From assembly GCA_025465475.1 (NCBI GenBank), contig JAODMR010000025.1, positions 1 to 64,000 on the forward strand: a DNA stretch of 64,000 bases, written 5' to 3'. Shown one piece after another: positions 20,748-29,091 of this stretch. This DNA comes from Micrococcaceae bacterium. Its GTDB lineage: Bacteria; Actinomycetota; Actinomycetes; Actinomycetales; Micrococcaceae. The position numbers and the translations under genes are program-made. Positions within the stretch are counted from its first letter, which is position 1. Every line of letters begins with the position of its first letter. The notes beneath the pieces were generated by a model that had not been told where the DNA came from, did no database searches, and was given only the letters and a program-made list of their open reading frames with translations.

Positions 20748-21131
20748 CTAGTCGCGGCCGAGCAGTTTGCGCAGTGTCGCAGCTTCCCCGTCGCTGACGG
20801 TGCCAATGAACCGGGCCAGTACGGCTTCCCGGTCAGGAGCTGATCCCAGGACTTCCAACATCAACTCGGCGGTGTGGTCCGCCCGCGAGGTGACGGCACG
20901 GTACCGGTGTGGCCGGATGTTCCGCTCCCGTTCGACGAGTCCCTTCTTTTCCAGCCGGGACAGGACCGTCAGCACTGTGGTGACGGCGAGTTCCTTGGTG
21001 TCGGTACCGTCCCTGCCGCTGCCCGCCGGCCGCTGCGACAGCAGGTCGCGCAGGGCGTTGGCCGTGATGGCTTCATCGTGCTCCCATAGCAAGTCCATGA
21101 CGGCCCGTTCGAGCTCTCCCAATGTGGCCAT
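20748..21131 (-). CDS. BlaI/MecI/CopY family transcriptional repressor
   Basis: MATLGELERAVMDLLWEHDEAITANALRDLL...VTTVLTVLSRLEKKGLVERERNIRPHRYRAV; start at 21131 inside a longer ORF. Confidence 0.92.
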   Translation of the reverse strand: MATLGELERAVMDLLWEHDEAITANALRDLLSQRPAGSGRDGTDTKELAVTTVLTVLSRLEKKGLVERERNIRPHRYRAVTSRADHTAELMLEVLGSAPDREAVLARFIGTVSDGEAATLRKLLGRD

Positions 21132-21206
21132 GGTGATCCTTATTTCTCGTACCGGCAGTCGCTTTTCAGCTGTATTGCTACCAAGATACCTGTTTCTCCG
21201 AAAATG

Positions 21207-21223
21207 TTCTACAGTGGGTAGAA
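21207..21223. promoter_or_regulatory. Inverted repeat, candidate BlaI-type operator 1
   Basis: TTCTAC-AGTGG-GTAGAA in the blaI/cydA intergenic region. Confidence 0.65.
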
Positions 21224-21230
21224 GTTGTAT

Positions 21231-21247
21231 TTCTACAAGCCGTAGAA
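21231..21247. promoter_or_regulatory. Inverted repeat, candidate BlaI-type operator 2
   Basis: TTCTAC-AAGCC-GTAGAA, same arms as operator 1, 24 bp centre to centre. Confidence 0.65.
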
Positions 21248-21290
21248 CATCTGCCGCGGCAGCAGCCGCAGCCCTTGAGGTGAGGTGCGC

Positions 21291-22931
21291 ATGGAAGCTC
21301 TTGACATTGCCCGATGGCAATTCGGCATCACCACGGTTTACCACTTCCTGATGGTCCCGCTGACCATCGGGTTGGGGTTGCTCGTGGCCTTGCTGCAGAC
21401 CCTGTGGCGGCGTACCGGCAAGGAGGAATACCTCCGAATGACCAAGTTCTGGGGAAAGCTGTTCCTGATCAACTTCATTCTGGGCGTGGCCACCGGCCTG
21501 GTGCAGGAGTTCCAGTTCGGCATGGCCTGGAGCGAGTACAGCCGTTTTGTCGGTGACGTCTTTGGCGCCCCGCTGGCCATGGAGTCCCTGCTGGCGTTCT
21601 TTGTGGAGTCCACCTTCCTTGGCCTGTGGATCTTCGGCTGGAAGAAACTGCCCGCGCGGATTCATCTGGCCTGCCTGTGGATCGCCGTATCGGGCTCCGT
21701 GTTCTCCGCGTACTTCATCTTGGTGGCCAACTCCTGGATGCAGCACCCGGTGGGAGTGGAATTGGTCGACGGACGGCCACGCATGGTGGACGCCTGGGCC
21801 GTCTTCACCAACAACACGGCCCTGGTGGCGTTCCCGCACACGCTGACCGGTGCCCTCGCCGTAGCAGGGGGGTTCCTGCTGGGCATTTCCTGGTACCACC
21901 TCTGGCGTCGCCGCAGGGACGGCATCGACACCGTGGACGCAAGGGGCCGCGTCGTCGTCGGCGCATCCGAAACCCAGCCCACCAGGGACCGCACGGACCA
22001 CGCCGTGTGGCTGCGCTCGCTGCGCATCGGCGCCGTCGTGGCCATGCTGGCATTCGCCGGAACGGCGATCAGCGGTGACCTGCAGGGCAAGCTGATGTTC
22101 CAGCAGCAGCCCATGAAAATGGCCGCCGCCGAGGCAGCGTGCCATGACGGGACCAGTTTCTCCGTGCTCTCCATCGGAGATCCCGGCAGCCGCAACTGTG
22201 ACGATGTCACGGCAGTGATTGAGGTTCCGGGACTCCTGTCCTTCCTGGCGCACGGCGACTTCAGCACCGACGTCAAGGGAGTCAACACCCTGGTGCCCGA
22301 ATACCAGGACCAGTACGGCACCACCCTGCCTGACAACCCCATTTACGGGGACCGCGCCGGACAGCAGATCGAGTACGTACCGGTCATGGCCGTCACCTAC
22401 TGGGGCTTCCGGATCATGATCGGCTTCGGCGGCCTCGCAGCCCTGGCCGCCCTGGTGGCCCTGTACCTGACCCGCAAGGGCACCGTGCCGCGGTCCCCGT
22501 GGCTGATGCGCCTGGCCGTCTTTGGCATCCTGGCCCCGTTCGGTGCCAACTCGGCCGGCTGGATCTTCACCGAGATGGGGCGCCAGCCCTTCGTCGTGGC
22601 ACCCAACCCGCAGCTGAGCGGCATTGACCAGGTCTTCATGTTCACCGCCGCGGCCGTCTCGCCGGGCGTTTCAGCTGCCGAACTGATCTTCTCCCTCCTG
22701 GCGCTGGCAGCCGTGTACGGCGTGCTGCTGGTCATCGAGGTGCGGCTCCTGGTCCGCTACGTCCGCGGCGGTGTTGCTTCCGCCATGCCCGAACTGGCCG
22801 CGGCCAGGAGCGCCCACCAGGCACACGGCGTCGACGGCGGCCAGAACACGCACGACGACGACGGCGGTGCCGGCCCGGCCGGCGGCCCCGGATCCCCGGT
22901 CGCCGACGACGTCCTCGCCTTCGCCTACTGA
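21291..22931 (+). CDS. cydA: Cytochrome bd ubiquinol oxidase subunit I
   Basis: MEALDIARWQFGITTVYHFLMVPLTIGLGLLVA; FTEMGRQPFVV (GRQP motif); GAGG RBS. Confidence 0.96.
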   Translation: MEALDIARWQFGITTVYHFLMVPLTIGLGLLVALLQTLWRRTGKEEYLRMTKFWGKLFLINFILGVATGLVQEFQFGMAWSEYSRFVGDVFGAPLAMESLLAFFVESTFLGLWIFGWKKLPARIHLACLWIAVSGSVFSAYFILVANSWMQHPVGVELVDGRPRMVDAWAVFTNNTALVAFPHTLTGALAVAGGFLLGISWYHLWRRRRDGIDTVDARGRVVVGASETQPTRDRTDHAVWLRSLRIGAVVAMLAFAGTAISGDLQGKLMFQQQPMKMAAAEAACHDGTSFSVLSIGDPGSRNCDDVTAVIEVPGLLSFLAHGDFSTDVKGVNTLVPEYQDQYGTTLPDNPIYGDRAGQQIEYVPVMAVTYWGFRIMIGFGGLAALAALVALYLTRKGTVPRSPWLMRLAVFGILAPFGANSAGWIFTEMGRQPFVVAPNPQLSGIDQVFMFTAAAVSPGVSAAELIFSLLALAAVYGVLLVIEVRLLVRYVRGGVASAMPELAAARSAHQAHGVDGGQNTHDDDGGAGPAGGPGSPVADDVLAFAY

Positions 22932-22942
22932 AAGGGACCACC

Positions 22943-23986
22943 ATGGAAACCGCTGCACCCTTCCTTCCCACCCTGTGGTTCGTCCTCATCGCATTCCTTT
23001 GGACGGGCTACCTCTTCCTCGAAGGATTTGACCTGGGCGTCGGCATGCTGATGAAAGTCTTCGCCCGCGACAACACCGAACGGCGGGTGCTGCTCAACAC
23101 CGTCGGTCCCGTCTGGGACGGCAACGAGGTATGGCTCATCACCGCCGGCGCCGCGACCTTCGCTGCCTTCCCGCTCTGGTACGCCTCCCTGTTCTCCGCG
23201 CTGTACCTGCCGCTGGTGTTCGTGCTCCTCGGCCTGATCTTCCGTGCCGTGGCCTTCGAGTACCGAGGCAAAGTCGACGACGTGCGTTGGCGTGCACGCT
23301 GGGACTGGGCGATCGCGCTGGGATCATTCGTCTCCGCCTTTGGCGTGGGGGCGGCACTGGCGCTGACCACCACCGGCCTGCCACTGAACGCCAACGGTGA
23401 CCGGGTGGGAGGCGCCTTCGCCTGGTTCAACGGCTACGCGGTGCTGGGCGGCTTCGCCGTTGTGGGGTTCTGCCTGCTGCATGCGGCAGCGTTCCTGGCG
23501 CTGAAGTCGGATGGAACCGTCCGGCACCGGGCCAGGGTGCTGTTCGTCCGATGGCTGCCGGCGGGGGTTCTTCCCCTGGTGGCCTGGGCCGTGCTGGTGG
23601 TCGCCCGTTGCGGCAAAGCCATCGGGTGGCTGCTCCTGATGGTGGCCGCCGCGGCCCTGATCGGAGCCTGGCTGCAGGCCAGGCGCGGCAGGGAGGGCCT
23701 GGCCTTTGCGGGGATGGGCGTGTTTTTGCTGGCCGGCAGCGCGGCGTCGTTCAGCTCCGTGTTCCCCGTGGTGCTGCCATCCACCCTGAACAGTGCCTGG
23801 GACCTCACCGTCACCAGCGCCTCCTCCAGCAGCTACACACTGGGTCTGATGAGCATCGTGGCCGGCGTCGGGCTGCCCCTGGTGCTGGCGTACCAGGGCT
23901 GGACCTACTGGGTGTTCCGGCAACGCGTTTCCGCCGCCCACCTGCCGGCCGCGCACGACGTCGTCCCGGTCGCCGGACCTCGCTGA
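22943..23986 (+). CDS. cydB: Cytochrome d ubiquinol oxidase subunit II
   Basis: 347 aa; LWFVLIAFLWTGYLFLEGFDLGVGML, GPVWDGNEVWLITAG. Confidence 0.96.
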   Translation: METAAPFLPTLWFVLIAFLWTGYLFLEGFDLGVGMLMKVFARDNTERRVLLNTVGPVWDGNEVWLITAGAATFAAFPLWYASLFSALYLPLVFVLLGLIFRAVAFEYRGKVDDVRWRARWDWAIALGSFVSAFGVGAALALTTTGLPLNANGDRVGGAFAWFNGYAVLGGFAVVGFCLLHAAAFLALKSDGTVRHRARVLFVRWLPAGVLPLVAWAVLVVARCGKAIGWLLLMVAAAALIGAWLQARRGREGLAFAGMGVFLLAGSAASFSSVFPVVLPSTLNSAWDLTVTSASSSSYTLGLMSIVAGVGLPLVLAYQGWTYWVFRQRVSAAHLPAAHDVVPVAGPR

Positions 23987-23987
23987 C

Positions 23988-26900
23988 ATGTCCGCGCGCC
24001 CGCCCTTTCCCGCCGCGTCCCGGCCTGGGCTCTACCGCCTGGGTGTGCTCAGCGCTCTGAAGGCCCTGGCCCTGGCGGTCTTCGCCGAAGCGGTGGTTAC
24101 CGGCATGGTCAGCGCCGTGACCGGCAGCGGCAATCTCACCGGCGCCCTCCAGGTCGCAGCAGCAGCCGCCGTGGTCCGTGCCGTCTCGGTCTGGGCCCAG
24201 CAGGTGCAGGCACGCAGGACCGCCCTGGGCGCCAAGGAGGACCTGCGCCACCGCCTGGCGGAGCGGTTGGTCCGCGACGGCGGGCACGACGGCGGCCAGG
24301 GCGCCGGTGCCGTGCTTGCCGCCCGCGGGCTGGACGCCCTGGACAACTACTACACCCAGTTCCTGCCGGCGCTGGTCAGCTGCGCCGTGGTGCCGCTGCT
24401 GATCGGAGCCCGCATCCTGTTGGCTGACTGGGTCAGCGCCCTGATCGTGGTGCTGACCGTGCCACTGGTGCCGCTGTTCATGGTCCTGATCGGCCAGCAC
24501 ACCGTGCAGCGGACGGCCGAGGCCGCCACGGCGCTATCCCGGCTGTCCAACCACCTGCTGGAACTCGCCAAGGGGTTGCCCGTCCTGGTGGGACTGGGCC
24601 GGGCCCGGGCCCAGACCGAGGCGCTGCGCACCGTGTCCGAGGAATACCGCAGCACCACGTTGGCGACCCTGCGCGTGGCCTTCCTGTCCTCCCTGGCACT
24701 GGAACTGATCTCAACGATCTCCGTGGCACTGGTCGCGGTGTTTGTGGGTGTTCGCCTGGTGCACGGGGAACTCGACCTGGCCACCGGGCTCCTGGTCCTG
24801 GTGCTTGCTCCCGAGTGCTACCTGCCGTTGCGGGAATTGGGCACTGCCCATCACGCCAGTGACGACGGCAGGGAAGCCCTGGCACGCGCCGACGCCGTGC
24901 TGCACCGCCCGGAGGTTCCTGCCCTCGCCGATGTCAACCAGCAGGGCTCGGAGGGGCACGGGACGAGGCCGGTGGACCTGGTCGTCTCCGGGCTTCGGGT
25001 CCGCTACCAGGACCGGCGGCACCCGGTCCTGAAGGGAATAGGGTTCCGGGCTCCGGCAGGCCAGATCACGGCGCTCGCGGGGCCCAGCGGATGCGGCAAG
25101 TCAACCCTGCTGCATGTTTTGACCGGTCAACTACGGACCGGAGAAGGCGTTGAGGTGGCAGGCACCGTTTGCGGGCTCGACTCCGACCGGGTGGCCTGGG
25201 TTCCCCAGCATCCGGCAACTGTGACGGACACCGTCCGGGCGGAGGTGCTGTTCTATGCCGCGGTACCGGCCGGATCCGGCGCGGCGGGGACAGAAACAGC
25301 CATCGGGGGTGTGGCGGTTGCAGCGGATGGAAAACCCGACACCGCCAGGGACGCCGCCGTTAGCGGGGCGTTGGCACTCGTCGGCATCAGTGCCCTGGCC
25401 GAGCGCCATCCCGCTGAACTCAGCCCCGGGGAACTGCGCCGCCTGGCCCTGGCCCGCGCCCTGGTGCGCATCGACGGCGGTGCCACAGTGCTCCTGCTCG
25501 ATGAACCCACCGCCCACCTTGATGCCGCATCGGCCGGAATCGTCGAACGGGTGATTGCCTCCCTGCGGAACCGGGTCACCGTCGTGCTGGTGGCTCACGC
25601 TGCCGGCACCCTGGCCCTCGCCGACCAGGTGGTGCAGCTGGTCGGCGCTGACGGTGGAAAGGACCTCCCGGCAGAGACGATGTCCGTTCCGGCTTCCCCG
25701 GCCGAAGCAGGCCTCCTAACGGCAGGCATCGAGGCCGGCCTGACCGCCGTCACCGGCGTCGCTGCTGCCGGTGCTGAGGCGGAACGTGAACCGCCGGTTC
25801 CGCTGGCCACCCGTCTGCGCGTCCTGGTCCGGGTGCTGGAGCCGTGGCGTCCGGCCTTCCTGCTCGCCGTGCTCTGCAGCGTCCTGGCCACGCTTTCTGC
25901 GCTCGCGCTCACCGGACTTTCCGGCTGGCTGATCGTGAGGGCCAGCCAGCAACCACCGATCCTCTACCTGCTGGTCGCCATCACGGGTGTGCGCTTCTTC
26001 GGGCTCACCCGGGCCGTGGCGCGCTACTGGGAGCGACTGCTGCTGCACGACGCTCTCTTCGCTGCCCTGACCCGCTTGCGGGTGCGGGTCTGGCAGTCAC
26101 TGAGCCACCGGATCCTGGCCCGGCGCTCGCTGCTGCGTGGTGAGGGAGCGGTGGACCACCTCATCGGCGACCTGGACACCGTGCGCGACCTGGCCCCCCG
26201 GGTGGTACTGCCACCGGTCGCCGGACTGTTCTGCGCCGTCGCGGTCGCCGTCAGCACCGGACTGCTGCTGCCGGCCGCGCTTCCGGCGCAGGTGGCAGTG
26301 CTGGCCGCTGCGCTGCTGGTATGCCCGCTGCTGGCGGCAAGGGTGGACGGGGCGGCCAGCGCCGCGGAAGTTTTGCACCGCTCAACCGTCCTCCGGCGCA
26401 TTACTGCGATGCTTGGCGCGGCGAACGACCTGCGCGCCAACCGGGCCGAGCGTGGTGTGCTCGACGGGGTTCGGGCAGCAGACTCTGCCGCTACCGCTGC
26501 AGTGCGGAAAGCCACCCGGTCCGAGGGCCTGGCCCAAGGGCTGCTGGTGCTCAGCACCGCCATCGGCGCGTTGGCGGTCCTTGCCATCGGCTCGCCGCTC
26601 GTCGCCACCGGGACCCTGCCGGCGGAGGTCCTCGCCGGACTGGTGCTGTTGAATCTGGCACTCTTCGACGCCTTCACCGGTGTAGCCGGTGCTGTACGTC
26701 TGTGGCCGGCTCTCAACACGGTGCTGGCTCGCTTTGCCGTCGACCTGCTGCCGGACCCGCCGCACGGAGCACGCCTCCCGGGCGGGGACCGTTTCCCGGG
26801 CACGGACACGCGGCCCGAAAAACGTCTTTCCACCGGGGACACGCCGGTTGAGGCGGAGGAGCTCGCGCGTGGGGTGCGGCTTTCATCAGTGACTGCGGCC

Positions 26901-27521
26901 TGGCCGGACGCGCCGGCTCCGGTACTGACCAACCTCGACGTCGCCGTTGGCCCGGGGGATTGGCTCACCGTGACCGGACCGTCCGGCTCAGGAAAGTCGA
27001 CCCTGCTCGCGGTCCTGCTCGGATTCCTGCCACCGGTCTCCGGGACGCGGACCGCAGGGGGGCGCATCGCCTGGTGCCCGCAGCAGGGTCACCTGTTCGA
27101 TTCGAGCCTTCGCGCCAACCTGCTGCTGGCCCGCCCCCGGAATTCCGCCCCCACCGAGGCCGAACTGCTCCAGTCCCTGGCAGCCGTCGGACTGGAACCG
27201 CTCCTGGCGGAACTTCCGGCGGGACTGGACACCGGGATCGGGCCCTCCGGCAGCAGGTTGTCCGGTGGGCAGCGGCAGCGGGTGGCAGTGGCACGGACCT
27301 TGTTGGCCGGCGCGGACGTCGTCCTGCTCGATGAGCCGACGGCGCATCTGGACAGCGCCGCCGCGGAGTCGCTGATGCGGGACCTGCGGGCCGGGCTGTC
27401 GGACAAGGCAGTGGTTCTGGTCACCCATGATGCGGCGGCCTGTTCGGACGGCGACGATGTCCTGGCCCTTTCCCTGACTGCTGGCCCACGCGCGACCGAC
27501 GCCGTTACGCTGGTCCGATGA
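23988..27521 (+). CDS. cydDC: Fused CydD-CydC thiol reductant ABC exporter
   Basis: 1177 aa with two TM-ABC modules: Walker A GPSGCGKST and GPSGSGKST, Walker B VLLLDEPTAHLD and VVLLDEPTAHLD, signatures LSPGELRR and LSGGQRQR. Confidence 0.93.
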   Translation: MSARPPFPAASRPGLYRLGVLSALKALALAVFAEAVVTGMVSAVTGSGNLTGALQVAAAAAVVRAVSVWAQQVQARRTALGAKEDLRHRLAERLVRDGGHDGGQGAGAVLAARGLDALDNYYTQFLPALVSCAVVPLLIGARILLADWVSALIVVLTVPLVPLFMVLIGQHTVQRTAEAATALSRLSNHLLELAKGLPVLVGLGRARAQTEALRTVSEEYRSTTLATLRVAFLSSLALELISTISVALVAVFVGVRLVHGELDLATGLLVLVLAPECYLPLRELGTAHHASDDGREALARADAVLHRPEVPALADVNQQGSEGHGTRPVDLVVSGLRVRYQDRRHPVLKGIGFRAPAGQITALAGPSGCGKSTLLHVLTGQLRTGEGVEVAGTVCGLDSDRVAWVPQHPATVTDTVRAEVLFYAAVPAGSGAAGTETAIGGVAVAADGKPDTARDAAVSGALALVGISALAERHPAELSPGELRRLALARALVRIDGGATVLLLDEPTAHLDAASAGIVERVIASLRNRVTVVLVAHAAGTLALADQVVQLVGADGGKDLPAETMSVPASPAEAGLLTAGIEAGLTAVTGVAAAGAEAEREPPVPLATRLRVLVRVLEPWRPAFLLAVLCSVLATLSALALTGLSGWLIVRASQQPPILYLLVAITGVRFFGLTRAVARYWERLLLHDALFAALTRLRVRVWQSLSHRILARRSLLRGEGAVDHLIGDLDTVRDLAPRVVLPPVAGLFCAVAVAVSTGLLLPAALPAQVAVLAAALLVCPLLAARVDGAASAAEVLHRSTVLRRITAMLGAANDLRANRAERGVLDGVRAADSAATAAVRKATRSEGLAQGLLVLSTAIGALAVLAIGSPLVATGTLPAEVLAGLVLLNLALFDAFTGVAGAVRLWPALNTVLARFAVDLLPDPPHGARLPGGDRFPGTDTRPEKRLSTGDTPVEAEELARGVRLSSVTAAWPDAPAPVLTNLDVAVGPGDWLTVTGPSGSGKSTLLAVLLGFLPPVSGTRTAGGRIAWCPQQGHLFDSSLRANLLLARPRNSAPTEAELLQSLAAVGLEPLLAELPAGLDTGIGPSGSRLSGGQRQRVAVARTLLAGADVVLLDEPTAHLDSAAAESLMRDLRAGLSDKAVVLVTHDAAACSDGDDVLALSLTAGPRATDAVTLVR

Positions 27522-28513
27522 GCCAACTCCCGCCACATTGGCCGGTCTTTCCGGGCCTCACCTTTCGGCCCATCACGCCCGCGGACACGGACACCTGGCT
27601 GCAGCTGATCGAGCGCATCGCCGCAGCCGAAAAGCCGGCGTGGCATGAACGGCGCTCCGATTTGGAGGACGTGTTCGCCTCCAGCAAGAACGACCCGGCG
27701 GTCAACAGCCTGCTGGCCGTCGACGCGGAAGGCACGGCCAGGGCCTTTGTACGGGTGACGAAGAACGCCGAAGGGCCGAAAGCACACCTGCACGGCGGCG
27801 TGGACCCGGCCTGGCAGCGGCGGGGACTGGGGTCCGTACTGGTGGACTGGCAGCTCGCCCGGGTCGCCGAGCGTTTTGACGAGGACGGAATGACTCCTGC
27901 CGTGGCCCGCGGGCACGCGGAAGAGCGCAACGCGGCAGCGCAGGCGCTGTTCGCGTCACACGGATTCTCCATCGTCCGGTACTTCACCGAAATGCGCCGC
28001 CCGTTGAACGACGGTCTGCCGCCGGTGACCCTGCCCCCGGGCATCGACATCGTGCCCTATACGGACGCGCTCTCGGAGGCCGTCCGGGTGGCGCACAACG
28101 AGGCGTTCGCGGATCACTGGGGTTCAGAGCCTCGGGATCCGGAGGCGTGGGGTTTCATGGTGCATTCACCGCTGTCCAGGCCGCAGTGGAGCGCCGTTGC
28201 CGTGGCCCGCGGCACCGGCGAGGTGGTGGGGTACCAGCTGGCCAGCTACGACCCCGAGGTGCAGCAGAACTCAGGCCGCGAGGAGGGTTACACGGATCTG
28301 CTCGGCGTGCGTCGGCCCTGGCGCGGCAGGGGCATCGCGGTTGCCCTGTTGGTGGACGCGATGCACCGGTTCCGGGCGGACGGGATGGCGTACGCAACGC
28401 TGGACGTGGACACCGAGAATCCCACCGGCGCCCTGAAGCTTTACCAGGGCCTGGGCTATGAGCCCACGCACCGCTCGGTCGCCTGGGACCTGGTCCTGCC
28501 CGGCGCCGGCTGA
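27518..28513 (+). CDS. GNAT family N-acetyltransferase, tandem GNAT domains
   Basis: 331 aa; two GNAT A-motif regions (HLHGGVDPAWQRRGLGSVLVDWQ, YTDLLGVRRPWRGRGIAVALLVDAM); ATGA overlap with cydDC. Confidence 0.87.
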   Translation: MSQLPPHWPVFPGLTFRPITPADTDTWLQLIERIAAAEKPAWHERRSDLEDVFASSKNDPAVNSLLAVDAEGTARAFVRVTKNAEGPKAHLHGGVDPAWQRRGLGSVLVDWQLARVAERFDEDGMTPAVARGHAEERNAAAQALFASHGFSIVRYFTEMRRPLNDGLPPVTLPPGIDIVPYTDALSEAVRVAHNEAFADHWGSEPRDPEAWGFMVHSPLSRPQWSAVAVARGTGEVVGYQLASYDPEVQQNSGREEGYTDLLGVRRPWRGRGIAVALLVDAMHRFRADGMAYATLDVDTENPTGALKLYQGLGYEPTHRSVAWDLVLPGAG

Positions 28514-28545
28514 CGCTGGCAGCTCTGGCACCCGTCCCCGCGGAT

Positions 28546-29091
28546 TCAGCCGTCGACGTCGTGCAGGTGGTGGACGACGTCGTGCAGGAAGTACCCGGCG
28601 AGGGTGTGCACCGTGAACAGGGAACCGTTGCTGCGGCGCCCACTGCGCTGCCACTGCTCCTTGCGGACGGCAGCGAAGGAGGCCGCCACCTCGGCCCCGG
28701 CGGCCAGCAGTTCCGCCCGCACCGTTGCCGGGTCGGCGGAGGCATAGTTCCCGTCCAGGGCTGCCTGGTCCTGGTCCCAGTTGTCGAAGAGGGGATCCTC
28801 CGTGGCAAGCATCAACTGCAGCCGCCGGTCGAACACATCGAACACGTCCCGCACATGGCAGCCGTATTCCAAGGCCGACCACGTGCTGTCGTCGGGCCGC
28901 TGCGTAGCCCCGGGCCGACGAAGCACGGCGTCCCAGCGCGGCAACAGCTGTGGCAGGCTGCCCGCCACCTCCGCCGGCGTCACCTCGGCTGCGACGAAGC
29001 CACAGTCGGGGCAGCGCTGCGACAGCACCCAGGTCCAGTCCTTGTCATCCGGCACGATTCCCATGGCGGGTAGTTTAGCCCGACTGGCCAC
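28546..29091 (-). CDS. DinB family protein
   Basis: 181 aa; WSALEYGCHVRDVFDVFDRRLQLML and FLHDVVHHLHDVDG His motifs. Confidence 0.82.
   Translation of the reverse strand: MASRAKLPAMGIVPDDKDWTWVLSQRCPDCGFVAAEVTPAEVAGSLPQLLPRWDAVLRRPGATQRPDDSTWSALEYGCHVRDVFDVFDRRLQLMLATEDPLFDNWDQDQAALDGNYASADPATVRAELLAAGAEVAASFAAVRKEQWQRSGRRSNGSLFTVHTLAGYFLHDVVHHLHDVDG

Noticed and set aside
19753-21131. Beta-lactam resistance operon
   Set aside because: BlaI/M56 genes are present but no beta-lactamase or PBP2a-like gene lies nearby; neighbours are cydABDC.
20748-22253. 501-aa BlaI protein as given in the ORF track
   Set aside because: The upstream extension is antisense to cydA; BlaI homology starts at MATLGELE (21131).
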